Source: Marchantia polymorpha subsp. ruderalis
Lineage: Eukaryota; Streptophyta; Marchantiopsida; Marchantiales; Marchantiaceae
Direction: 5' to 3'
Assembly (NCBI GenBank): GCA_037833965.1
Contig: AP031358.1
Span: 8,130,001 to 8,194,000, forward strand
Length of the DNA: 64,000 nucleotides
Shown: positions 1-11,816 of the stretch, piece after piece
Position numbering within the stretch: the first letter of the stretch is position 1
How the letters are laid out: every line of letters starts with the position of its first letter
Made by a program: the position numbers and the translations under genes
The notes under the pieces: model-generated
The model's input: the letters and a program-made list of their open reading frames with translations, nothing else
The model's database searches: none
What the model was told of the DNA's origin: nothing

Positions 1-1846
1 GTTTTTATGAAAGTACATTATCGACCTCTGTCACTTGCAATCTGATGAAACCAATATTTCATGTTTCCTCGAAGTCAGACCTCTGACAATAATATCTCCT
101 GGACCATTTACATGAACTGCGTTAAAGTATACAAGAATGCATACCTGCATTTCAAATTTATGAAATTCGACATGTTGTGAGTCTACGAATTGTCAGAATA
201 GATTCCTCAATTGACCTAAGGTTTTCGATTTGACCGTATAATTTGTTCATTAATCAAGCTGAACCGTTCGAACCTTCGCATTGTGACAACTTCAGTAAAG
301 ACTCTATCTACGCTAATTTTAAAGTAGCCCACTGCATAGTCTTATCCTGAGCACTGCCTTCCTCCTAACTTCTTTGTAAAAGCATTACCCTCGTTACGCA
401 CGCCTTCTCGTAGTGAGGCCTTCCAAGGAACCAGCGAAGCTGTCTGAAAGGAAAGTCATTTATCTGTAGACCCTTATTTATATTTCAATCAAGGAGTCCA
501 GCTTTACTTGTCATAGTCTAAGTACGGGTGCTGATTGTCTTTGCAGCTACTGGACAAGGCGTTCGAGCTCATGCAGGCACCCTTTGGCGAGCGATAAGGG
601 GCCAGTTCTCGGTGGGTGCTGCAATGACGAATTCTTACACAAAGAGTAGAGCTGGGATGGTATCAACAGACCAGCGCACTCGAGAGAAAATCATGTAGTT
701 ATGGAAGTCAGGGTTGTACCAACTTTAGTTAAAACAGTCACGTGGTGCCATGAATATCCTGTAAAGATTAGAATCTCAAGCGGCAATAGCGAGTGAATTA
801 GAGTTCATTTTACTAAACGTAAGCGCCGCAGAGCAGTTACCTCAAAGCATCACAATAGGAAGTTTTGCTGTTGTCTATTGATGTGGAGTAAGATAAGGCT
901 GGCGATACTGAAGGTGCCATTATTGCCAGAGTTTCGAGGAATCAAAAAGGGTTCGAAGAATCATTTCTTTTGCATCTTATTATGGTAACGTCTGTATGCT
1001 CCTCAAGACCATGTGCCCCGAGCACCAGTCCTTAAACTGCGATATTTTGTGGATATGACCGAAAACTGTACATAGGTGCACAGTGTATAGCCAGTTGATT
1101 TCCATTCAGCTTTTAGTAAACTTGGTCAACAGGTCTACAGGACCTTACATCGTGAGTAGTTTCAGAGCTCTCATTGTTGCTGAATTAAACTCTCGTTGAA
1201 GTTCATCAAAATTGTCTAAAGCGTTCATTTTTCTGTCGAAGCAATGTGATTGATCTTGAATTATTGTCCATGAAAACCAATCGGAACCATGAGAGGAGCA
1301 TGCTAGTGAAGCAACTAGTAAAGCAGTGCTTTAGCCATAACTTAGTGAAGCAGTGCTTCAGAGAATGCAGCGTTTCTTTAGAGTAGCTACAGCTCTGCCC
1401 TGCAAAGTAGATAAACACAATGAAGAAGAATCACAGCTGGATGCAAAGCGACGAGCTCCTGTGAGAACAAGTAAATCGATACACTCTTGTCTGGAAGAGA
1501 TGGATAATCTTTATATAACTGAGAGAAGTAAATGGACTACTCAATATTGAAAGTGGTGCGCCAGACCGGGATATTGTGCGCACTGTACTGCCTCGTACTG
1601 TTCCAGAACACTCACAAATCGTCATGCTCGAAGGTTTTGTCTTCTAGTGAAATTCAGGTACCCTCGGTCGGCTTGGTTTCTTCCGTACACCCTGAAATCG
1701 TTGAACCTTCCGAAGGGTCTTCATTCAAGTTACTGCTCCACCAATCTACCAAGGACGGAAGACCATAATTGTCAAGGTGCGTCAGATCAATAATGGAGTT
1801 AACATTATTATCTCATCCCCAACTCTCTTTCATCTTGATATCTAGT
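1..1846. other. Gene-poor flank, nothing recognised
   Basis: No exon with conserved motifs was found here. Short open frames at 1353-1550 and 1532-1768 resemble no family I know. Around 1306-1376 there are short imperfect direct repeats built on AGTGAAGCA and AAGCAGTGCTT. This is probably sequence beyond the 3' end of the minus-strand CCDC13-like gene. Confidence 0.4.
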
Positions 1847-4800
1847 TCAGATTGTACGAATCCTCATGTAGTAATCTAGACGCAACAAAATTTCCACTAA
1901 TTCGAGCAGCAAAGTGTCGAGGCGCAGGAAGTTGCGGAAAAAACCTCCAGAGCCAGCTTCAACTACGGTGGCTCGCACAGTGTCGAGGATGTCATCTTGC
2001 AATTTGATCTCCTTTTCCTGAAGAGAGCATGTAGGCAGTTAGTAGCACTAATCGCCATCCGTTCAAACTTTATATAAAATAGTCCAGTGTATATAGCGTT
2101 CCGCCATAAAGACTGGACTGCCGGTACTATATGTTCCGATCCAATTTAACAGGGCACGTAAAGGATCGCCAGAAGTACAGACTTTATTCTCAAGCAGATC
2201 CTCTTAAAACGTGGACCGATTATCATTCCCACAAACAGGCTTCATGCACTTTGCTACAGAAGGTGATGGTAGGTAATCTTTTATATATAAATTCCAGGTT
2301 TCGAGGCTCAGTAGAAAGACAGAACAAGCAATGTTTCAAAATGAGGACAATCTTTCTTGTTGTGCAGAACAGATTTGTAGTTATTTTCCTGAGAACACTC
2401 AGCATGACTACAGCTTTGATAACCCATTTAGTCGCCTGAATTGTTAAAAAATCAAAGTATGGTGCCTGCGGACGAGGGATAGGGACTTGCTTGCTGGGTA
2501 CACTGATACTGGAGGTCAGACAACGTTGCTGCCATTTTGTTGCACCGATAATGATGTTCCAGCTGAAGTGGTCCACCAGGTCTTGGGAATGGGGGTCCTA
2601 GAGCCTGCAAAGTACAAGCACAGGACAGTTGGACCTCCTCAACGATTTAGTTAATTAGTTATACCTTTGAAAGAATAACCTTCTTGAGGACATTACTTCA
2701 ACTTGGCATGGAAATCTACTCATGTCTGTAGCGTACGACTGTTCTCATTGCTCAGCCTACTTTCAGACAACCATGTCTCAAAATAATCTCATGCACTTCA
2801 CGTGTATAAGCAACGGTTTGGGTACCAGTTCAAGAGACTACGTTGGTGAATGGGTGAATGGATAACAGGTTCGCACCCATTCACCAACCTGTTATCGGTA
2901 CAAGATATTCAAGCACGACTAAGAATTGTGATATATGCAAACCAAGCTGGAGAGCTTGGTTTGCATGTTTGGTATGTAGATTTACCTGTCTAGCAGCTGC
3001 AAGCTCCAAAGTCAGGGCGTTGATCAACAGATCGTCATTTTCACTTTTGCTTACTAAAACTGCCACCTTGGCCTTGGCATCACGTATCTGTCAAGCACAA
3101 CACCTTACATATATTTTATAACTGTATTTGGTATCATTGATCTATTGGGGTTCTAATTGTGGCATCAGCCGTGAGGAGCCGCAATGGAAATATTTACTGG
3201 ATCAAACGATAATCAGAAATTCCCGTTTTTTGTGATATCTAAATACAACCTCATGATTTAGAAGGAGAGTAAAGGCTAATCCGAGCCGTCGTTGACTTAG
3301 TAGCAAAAAGTTTTGCTGTTGAGCGAGAATCAGACTTGATAGTCTGGAGCGAACGTGCCTGTTGGTTGAACATGTTGCACTTTAGAAAGGTTCTAGGCCG
3401 CACAGACCGGACCAATACTGCGAAAGGTAGAGCAGGATGGTTCTTCTTACTTCAATTTCCAAAATATTTTTCCGAGCAATAGTCTTATCGAGTTTGTTTT
3501 TGGTCATCTCCCAATGATCTCGAAGCAACTGCAGTAAAATTCGAACAAAGAGGATCCTGTTATTCATCAACATCTCTAACACAGGATGATCAATAGAGGA
3601 GCTACATGGTGTGATCTATTGACACAAATATCAGAAGTAATCAAACGTTGGCTACAGGAAGACAGATCCATACATTATAGCTGGTTGCTAGGTTCCCAAG
3701 CTCTTTCCTTCGCTCGTAGTTTGCTGCTTCCAGCTGATTTCGATGCATCAGTTGAAGATCCACCATCTTCCGTTGTTCATTGTAGGTAGCTGGTCGACTT
3801 TCCCCACTTGCAATAGGCTCAAGTTCATTGAGTCTCTTCTGGGACTCCGCCAGTTGGCCCTGCGAGTTGTTCATTACAATGCCAAAATATTAGTCTGCAA
3901 GCCCTACAGCTCATACGCCAAAAGGTTTTGGAAAGAGTGCAAGTTTTGGGATGTAACAGTTAAAAGTTCTCATCAACTTCCTACAGATTGCTCTTGGAGC
4001 AAGAGGTAAGCTTGTGCTGCTTTCAAGCCGAGAATTGTGTCTCGTATTCCTTGGGGGACACGGGGATACTGGATACAAGATCACTATACATAGTTCAGTT
4101 TGGACCTAGATATGTGCAGACCCATAGTGCTAAAAGTCGGATACATTGATTCATTGAAAACAAAGCAAGGACCAGGGCAGATCAAAAAGAAAAAAATGGT
4201 CAGTGATCACCTTCAAAAGAGCAATTTGCTCACTCCTTCCTCTCCAAGTGGTGCCCTCTTCAAGAATCTGCAGTTTCTCAGAAGTCCAATCTCAGTTCTT
4301 GATATGAATGGCTTACCTCAATCAGAGATGGAACGCTAATACTTTCCTCTAATAGAAGCTACAACATAATTCGCATTATCATATGTAACGCATGAGACAT
4401 CCAGATTCAAACTATTAGGATCAATGATCTTGTCAACCCTTAATGCTGGACAAGCTGTTCAAATCTTATGCTTGTCGTAGCTTCAAGACCATAGGGTCTT
4501 CGCCCTAACCTGGTGGTGCTCGTATGAATCGATTGAGAAATTGGCGAACACCGGCCATAAGTACAGGGATAATGAGGAAGGATTCTTTTGGAAAGAAGAG
4601 TGCAATAATAATAATAAATTGATCAGCAGAGAGGTTCCAATCGCAAACCAAGAAATACTTTACAGTCTCCTCAACCCGACGTTCATAAAAGCTCCCGTAA
4701 CTATGACTCCAAAAGCGGGAATGCTTTTGATTCAACGCCTGTGATTTCCGAAGCAACTCGGACTCCACCAGCAGACGGATTTTACTAAAATGTTTTGGTC

Positions 4801-7800
4801 AGAGGAGGCTTCATTCAATGAAATTATGAAATTGTGTTTCGTTCTCCTTGCCACACTGCGTGCGCAAGTTTCGGAGAGATATTCCCTCTGAAGAATTAAG
4901 ATGTACTAATTATCTTAAGCAAACACTTGATTTCTGGTGCATGCAAACACTGACATTTCAGGAGCAGTATATTAGTTCATATTCAAGCAAATAGTTGCTC
5001 TACAGCACATAGTCTGCCAAGTGTTCAAAACAGGTTTTGGGTTACTGAAGATCTTCAATATCATCACCCAGATACCAAGAATCTGAAGATACATGGCTAA
5101 GATAACAAATTAAATGATCGATCCCTAACAAGCCAAAAACCGGAAGTTTAAGGCCATTTCAATCGATACTATGATTTTCTTTCAACATCAATAATAGATC
5201 AGCCATTTCGATTACGAATTCCTGAAGAATGAAAGATCATATGCTACCCATTCGTCACACAATGAGATCGCCCGAACCACTGAAAATTTGCAAATAACTC
5301 TAAGTGACACTGCAATGCTTCTAGAATACGAGAGAAGGAAACCTACCTTGTTGAGGGGAATATGTTCTCCAACTTCCCGTCTGATTATATTCTGTAGCTT
5401 AGGAATATCAGCGGCAAGCATATCTTTCTTGGCTTGAATCTTTTGCATTTTTGCCAGAACCTGGAAGACAGAAGTTGAGATTTCTACACAGCATCTACGA
5501 TCATGGCCTTTGACTTACGACCGATCCAGAGAATCTAGAGAAAGGGAGGAAGAGTGACCAATGAAATCTACATGCAGATCCCGAAGATATCTCATTGTAC
5601 GACTAGGTCCGCAGTAAATCACTTTTAGATTCTAAGGAGCCTGTTGGCGCATGTATCTGCACTAGGAATACATGACATGGACCCGTTTCGTAATTATTGA
5701 GAGTAAATTAACATACAGAGTGGAATGATTTCGGTTCATACGATCCGCTGCTAACATCTCTTAACATGCATAATCTGACGAATCCTGATCATAAAAGTCG
5801 GTGGTGCGCTATCAGATGCAATGTTTTGACGTGGATGGTTTGTAGACCTTAAGACCTTCTTGTACTTCTCTTCCCAAGTTTCTACAACTTCTTTTTTCTG
5901 ACCAAAGTCTGGAATATCAGACTCTGGACTCATCTCAGCTTTTACTTTGTTGAGTAGCTGCAAATAAGAAACAACGAGTCAGGTTCACATATTTCAGTCA
6001 GACACAAAAAATCTTCAAGGTGACGTCATGAGGTTCGAGCAGTAAGAGAATCAATGCAGCTAGTAAACACCTTCAAACCATAATTGCAAGGATAAACTGC
6101 CTTTTCTATCTTAGCACAGGGCAAAAAAACTGACATCATAATCATATATGTATGGTCTGGCTTGTGGTCATTCGAATGACTTTATCTTCCATACAGTCCA
6201 TGTACACGGGAGAAGAAGTTTGATGCAGAATTTTACAAACAGATTAGTATGTTGACTTTGGCGCTGCCAGGGGAATTTACTCAATTTCTTGAAAGAATGA
6301 CAACGAGTGAAGCACATAATCGACATGAAGGCTAAGAGAAACATTCACCGTCAGCTGGAGGTGAGAAGAGGACAAAATGAATCACAATACTGAAAGCGGG
6401 TATCTAGATCGAAGGGAAAGGAGCAAGTTGACTTAGAAGAGGAAAGAAAAAGAGTTGTCAGCCGTAGATCAGAATAGTCATGTGACAAGCGTGGCAAAGA
6501 TGTACCGGTACAAGAAACAATCTCATATCCTTCGAGAGGAAAGGTGGCCTTCATGTACTCTTACTGACACTGACATTGTGTTTGTAAGTACGAATGTGGA
6601 GCCCAAAGAAGATATATGCTGCAGATATTACGTATCAGCGCATCAAACTTTCAGGGCAAAGACGGGGTCTCTAGTTTCCATGTAGGTATTGACAGGCCCT
6701 CTGTACAGTTCGACTGGCATATTGATTAGCTCTCGTTCGCAACCAGTAGTTTTGACCGAAAACTGACAAAACCGTTTCTTAGAAAAGATTCGAAGAGTGG
6801 ACATCCGAAAATTATGTTGGTAAGGTACATGAACCTCAAGTACACGTTCTTTCTTAAGTAAAGATTTGGGCTTGTACCTCTTCTTGAAGAACTTTGATTT
6901 GATTGGCCATCTTGCTTGCCCTTACTCTTTCTTTTTCAAGAGAGAGATTAAGAAAGCGATTCTGAAACCATTGTCCACTTTAGTCAGCACATAGAAGAAG
7001 TCTTCGGAACATTACTACAATTGTGGTGGACTTCGTTAAGTATTCCAACTCCCATATGTACTAGCTATTGCTGGCTCTAGCTTCTACTTCTGCAGGTACA
7101 TTGTCCTCTAACAAACATTATCCTATTTATGTATATTCAAAGAGTTAAATCAAATGTTTGACAGCCATGTACTCACGTTTCCTTAATCTGCTAATTACAT
7201 GAGACAGCTCAAAAGCACCATCTTCTTGCCTTGTCTAAAAGGTAGCGAATCTTGGCTTCACCTACCTTCTTGAACAAGTCGATGATTTTAGCTTCCCGTA
7301 CGTCACCCTCACCACTTCCAATGATGCTCAACACTTCTCTGTATATGACCATTTCAGATCCAGATGATCGGCCGAGGCTTGAATAACTTATATTATAGGT
7401 TTATTATCAATGGATCTATGGTCGAGATTGACTACAGAGATGGATGAGAACATGAGTTTGAGAAAGGAAAACGGAAGTTCTCAAAATGCATTGGTTGATT
7501 CTCGGCCATTAAAACAAAACGTTGGTATGGTGATTGTTTATCCTGTGAGGCGTTGAGCTCAAGAATATGTAATTCTCCTATAATATTTGTACCTGAGTCT
7601 TATGATCTCGGCCTTCTGAACCTCAGAGTCTGCTTTCAATTGAGTCACCACTGGATCCTCCTGTGACGAAAAAAAGAGAAGGTCATAGGTCTTCCGTTTG
7701 AAGAGCACTTGGCGGAGTGTGATAGCTCGATCATAGGCGACATCTAGCAGTAGAGCAGCAATAGAATCACCTGACAACAGGCATAGAGTAGACATGACAA

Positions 7801-8410
7801 TTTTTCTGTGTTGGACGACTGAAGTTTGTCTGCAGCGGTCCTTCCACGACAAATTTTATTGGATTTGAAGAATTCAAGCAATCGTCAGTTTGAAGGATCC
7901 CAGTGCAACAGGACCATCCTAGAACATGATGCCAATTATCTGCAGATAATGGGCATCAGGTACTGTTGAACAGATTAGACAAACCTTGGATAAACCTAGG
8001 TGTGCAGAAAATGTACATCATGTTCCAGGATGTATCACCGACGTGCATTATGGTCATACATACAGCATGCAATATACCTCAAAATCAAGTCCTTGATAAG
8101 CTACAGGAGCTTATCATGGACTATCATGACTTGTTCGAGGACTGTCAATTTTCCTCTATCAGCACTGACTGGTCTTCTACTGGAACTCGGAAAGAGGGCG
8201 TACAGGAGGTGGCTCGGGAGGTCCCAAAAGTGCCTCTCCTGTCTTTGATCCTTTCTTGGCATCTGCTGCTGGTTTGACAGACACCTTCTTGCCTCCTGGA
8301 GCTTTGGCGTCTTTGGCATCATCTTTCTTGCTCGCAGGGGCTTTCGTATCTTTTGCAGGAGGGGATAATGGAGGGTCTTCTGTCTTGGCCGCATCCTTCT
8401 TAGGTGCCAT
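1847..8410 (-). CDS. CCDC13: CCDC13-like coiled-coil ciliary protein, spliced
   Basis: Homologue of CCDC13, which in animals works at centriolar satellites and in cilium assembly; here it probably serves basal bodies or sperm flagella (inference). Exons on the minus strand: 8410-8204, 7660-7593, 7338-7266, 6961-6878, 5957-5856, 5460-5347, 4267-4211, 4068-3985 (tentative), 3859-3674, 3528-3451, 3087-2986, 2604-2510 (tentative) and 2017-1847 (tentative). Exons 1-7 and 9-11 join in phase with GT-AG introns. Family signatures in order are GDVREAKIIDLFKKNRFLNL, RREVGEHIPLNK running into TTWRGRSEQIALLK, RDHWEMTKNKL, and SKSENDDLLINALTLEL. They match, in order, the human segments built on ATKIVELSKKNRLL, REVGEDI, TWRGRAQQI and DDELIDALMDQL, as I recall them. 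The start at 8410 gives a Lys/Ala/Pro-rich disordered N-terminus (MAPKKDAAKTEDPP). The exon 1 donor at 8204 was chosen over a nearby GT at 8180 because only the former keeps phase. The last two exons do not join cleanly: 2604-2510 leaves two bases over while 2017-1847 starts in phase 0. An exon may be missing there or the end may be decayed. The model gives about 470 residues against about 715 in human. Confidence 0.8.
2843..2896. repeat. Two interleaved inverted repeats in a CCDC13 intron
   Basis: Arm A (2843-2856, TTGGTGAATGGGTG) is the exact reverse complement of 2874-2887. Arm B (2861-2871, GATAACAGGTT) is the exact reverse complement of 2886-2896. The order A-B-A'-B' is a crossed, H-type pseudoknot topology rather than two separate hairpins. 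It lies between the exons at 3087-2986 and 2604-2510. Confidence 0.85.
2935..2966. repeat. Perfect hairpin, 14-base arms, 4-base loop
   Basis: ATGCAAACCAAGCT at 2935-2948 is followed by the loop GGAG and its exact reverse complement at 2953-2966. It lies less than 40 bases from the interleaved inverted repeats at 2843-2896 and beside the splice donor at 2985. Confidence 0.9.
7928..7957. repeat. Near-perfect 30-base palindrome in a CCDC13 intron
   Basis: The sequence centres on CTGCAG with no loop. The 15-base halves match except at one position. It lies in the first intron of the CCDC13-like gene. Confidence 0.8.
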
Positions 8411-10820
8411 ATTGCGTTAGGCGCTGTGGATCAACGGAAAATACCGTCGACAAACATCGAGAATCATCAAGTATCTAATCGCTGAATATGAGTGTTTAAG
8501 TTTCAATGTTATCAAGAACGTTATGTACCTCTTGATCATCTTATCAATCACGACACTTAGTACGCGACGCAAAGTACGTGATGTTTCAGACAACGATGGC
8601 AACAGTACATTACTACGGTTGTCTACCACCTTCACTTTCTTACTCATCTTACTTCGACGTTGTCTACTGATCTTCAAACTTTTGAGGAGGATCTGAACCG
8701 CGATCCTAGATTTAAAACTCAGAACGTAATATCGAGAATAGGAGAATGTACATTCTGTCCTTGTGTGAACTCCTAAATTTTGCCAGTATTGACATAGGCC
8801 TGGATGATACAAAGACCTGTGCGTTGAAAGATGTCATGATCACAAATAAACTAAATCTGATCGATTTCGTTGTGCTGTTCTTTGACTGTGAATCGGAGAG
8901 CTAGACCAACCTTCCCCGAGGCTGGTTATAATCCTTCCGCCATAACTTGATTCATCTTGATGCAGATGGTAGCCACTGGGGTGATTGGATGTCGAATCTC
9001 TCTCAGGAAATATGTCGCGGTGTTGAATCTGCTTTAGCACTGATCACGACTCGAACGCCAAGTTCTTCGTCGAGAAACACTGTATAATCCTGGATACCCT
9101 TCCTCCAGCGTCATGCTGCAGGCCGTTCTTCGAGCGAGTACAACCTCCAGCTTTATTAAACTATCCATATTTAATGGACGTAGAACGAAAGATTCCAGCG
9201 TGTACAATCCCAATCAGAACAAGATCCCAAACTGTTGCTACCACAAACGCCAGAAGGCCACTGCAATGGGCTGAACTAAGACCGCCGTCTCACATATGCG
9301 AACGTTCCCATGCTTGTTGACCTCAGCGGCATGATCGGTTTCATTCCTATAACTCCGCATCATGGTTCATAAAATCGCCCGAATTCTCACACGCTCTCTG
9401 ACACGCACATATAGAGCAAGAAAAAGTGCTATCGAGACAGAAGATGGAGCCGTGAAGAATTCACCAATTCAATTGCAGGAATTAAGTCACGCGAGTTTCT
9501 TAAGCCAACGAAGGCCAACTCAACCTAACTCGTGAAGGTTGCCCTAAGTCGAAGTCCAGTGTAACTACCGAACTCAAGACCGGATTGAGTCGTACACACA
9601 CGTTGACATCATGTTCCACGGGCTCCCCTACCATGAAGAACGACCGGAAAGTTCATTTCGGAGGTTGCTCTGAAGCCAGCCCATGCCCTGCATGGCAAGC
9701 TTCAGAGCGTCGAGATATTTCTGAACAATTTCGTGAGCTGCGGAATAAACCTCGAGATGCACAAACGTGATCTAAACTTAAACCTGCCCCCATCAGTCTT
9801 GCCATTCCACGTAAAAGAGCCCTGTCTACTAGCTGACCCGATATGGTCGACCAACACGACCCCGCCTCTGGCACCACTTGCTTGGCGCCTTCTTTGTTTA
9901 CAATAAAATGGAAACATTAACATTAAACCAGGCGTTACGCTCAAGAACCCCACACGCGAAAAGAAGTGGGATTGCGAAGATCCCATATTCGGAGAGCGGG
10001 TTAAGAAAGCATTTCGATAGGACAGAGGCCGATCATGATTTGAAGTTCTCCCCAGTACTGTACCGTAGTTGGTTCGCGAACCTCAGTAGGGAGTAGGGAT
10101 CTAGCACGTACGGACAGCGCAGCCCAGTTGCCAGGTTCGAACCAGGCCTAATTTGGAGCCGCACGCGACTTTAGAAAAACCCTCGTGACTGTTGAGCTCT
10201 GGGATTCAGTTCCTTCCCCGTCCGTGCCTGTCACATCAAAAAGCTCCATTCGTTCTCATAAATTCGGGCGAGTCCTGTCGGGAGCTTACATTGTCGAAAA
10301 GATCGATCTAGATCAGACGGTGTCAAGTCAACTCTGGAGCTCTTTGATAACTTTGAATGCAAGGCAACGAGACACTTGTGTGATGGCAACAGAATAAAAG
10401 ACATTACTGTATTCTTACAGCGTGCACTATTAAAAGCAGTAATTGATTGATTCAAGGAAACTCGGCAAGGGAGCCCCAAGTCAATTTCTTTTCTCCAAAA
10501 TATCAGATCACATATGTTTACAATGGACGCTAAACTCAAACACTTCGAATTATTTGACTCTAGTAGTTACTGTGAATTTCGAAGTTACGAACAGAAGGCA
10601 TCTTGAATGCACATCTACCATGGACGTGATGGTTTTTAATACTTCTAAAATCTTTTAGGCGCTCGGCATGTTTTCAAGGCAAATTTGGACGTGTTCATTC
10701 ACCAAAATGCATACGAGAGATATCATGCATAGATATTGTGAATCTTTACTTTCTAGACTAACTTCGATTTCTGTGAGAGTGCCCATCACCCCCACTATAG
10801 TACACATAGTTAAAGGTAGC
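8411..10820. other. Region upstream of the CCDC13-like gene, no gene recognised
   Basis: About 2.4 kb of ordinary base composition. It should contain the promoter of the minus-strand gene starting at 8410. Open frames on both strands (for example 8417-8812 minus, 9878-10096 plus, 10231-10539 minus) overlap each other and show no family motif or plausible splicing, so I treat them as chance. No tRNA or other RNA gene was seen. Confidence 0.4.
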
Positions 10821-11816
10821 GGCTAGTTATCACTCACGTAAGGTTAATTAGTTATCACCAGACCTCTCTAAATACGGCATATACGGAACTTGAGGGCCAA
10901 AGTGCCGTATTTCGTTTTCAGAAAGTTCCTTATTTCCAACCAAAAGTATTTGTTGTCTAGGTGTAGAACCTACCAGAGTCACGTAACTAAAATTTGGGGT
11001 GGTAATTTTTGACAAATCTTTGTTGATGTAGGTAGTTTTACTAGAGAAACTTAAGCAAATATTCAGCTAAATCTTTGCCGTGATCGTTTCTGGCAATTTC
11101 TTTGTTCATTACCGTTACTTTACTAGAGAAACTAACTGAGTACTTGACTAAAACTTTGCGGTGACACCTGATGAGCTCAACCAAGTTCTCATATTTTGTT
11201 TCCTTGGTTATCTCATTCACTTGTAATTTTGAAAACACAAAAATTTATTCAATTATTCTAAAATATCAAATAAGTCTCAAAATATCTCGAAAACAAAAAT
11301 ACAAAGATAAAATAGTGAACCCAGAACATCACGAAGTCGATGTTCTAGCTATTGACTGAAAAGTTTGATTCCAGGTTTTAAAAATAGATTCCTTCAACAT
11401 GGAGTTTTTCGTAGTATTAGTTTCACCATATCCAAACACTTCAACGGTGTGAAGAGTGATTTCTCCTTGCTAAAATGGGAAAAGTATGTTTAGAGATGAA
11501 AGATAACACCCATTTCTCTCGAGGTTGTATTACATTGCCGAAAAATTCGGCCGAAAACTTGTAATTTTAGGTCAAAATTCGGCCGAAAACTGTAGAGTTC
11601 CTTATGTTCCGTATTTCGATTTGAAAATTATCCTTATTTTGTTGAGATGCGGAATCCGCCCTATATAGAGAGGCATGGTTATCACTCTAGTATATGCAGT
11701 TCATTTATTGGTCAATGCAAGGTAGTACTAGATGCAGTATCATCTATAGGATGTTGACCAATCGCATAAGAAAGTAAAGTGAATGCTAATTAGGGTTAAG
11801 TGAGAGATAACTAGCC
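10821..11816. mobile_element. Small inverted-repeat element (MITE-like), interrupted
   Basis: The ends 10821-10858 and 11779-11816 are inverted repeats of each other, about 30 of 38 positions identical, beginning GGCTAGTTATC on each strand. Between them sits the 819-base insertion at 10859-11677 with its target duplication. Removing that leaves a unit of roughly 170 bases with no coding capacity, which is MITE-sized. I could not fix a target duplication for the outer unit, so its superfamily is not assigned. Confidence 0.6.
10851..11685. mobile_element. Non-autonomous hAT-like element with 8-base target duplication
   Basis: GTTATCAC occurs at 10851-10858 and again at 11678-11685, exactly bracketing an 819-base segment (10859-11677). 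The segment ends are inverted repeats: CAGACCTCTCTAAATA on the left and CATGCCTCTCTATATA reading in from the right. An 8-base duplication with short CA-starting ends fits the hAT superfamily. The inside has no transposase frame. It carries internal repeats: TTTACTAGAGAAACT twice about 80 bases apart near 11037 and 11119, AATTCGGCCGAAAACT twice near 11544 and 11576, and CCGTATTTCG near both ends. It is inserted in the MITE-like unit at 10821-11816. Confidence 0.75.

Noticed and set aside
4505..4768. An 87-codon minus-strand frame (ESELLRKSQALNQKHSRF) looking like another coiled-coil exon of the CCDC13-like gene.
   Set aside because: The exons on either side (5460-5347 and 4267-4211) join directly in phase and give the conserved order REVGEHI to TTWRGR, so it is intron.
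8417..8812. A 131-codon minus-strand frame just upstream of the CCDC13-like start, as a possible extra N-terminal exon.
   Set aside because: It has no coiled-coil or low-complexity continuity with the gene and no splice donor that joins it in phase; it is more likely promoter or leader.
10120..10165. A CCAGGTTCGAACC sequence resembling a tRNA T-arm, also near 39380 (GATTCGAACTCC).
   Set aside because: Neither has a matching T-stem, anticodon arm or acceptor stem on either strand, so no tRNA is called.
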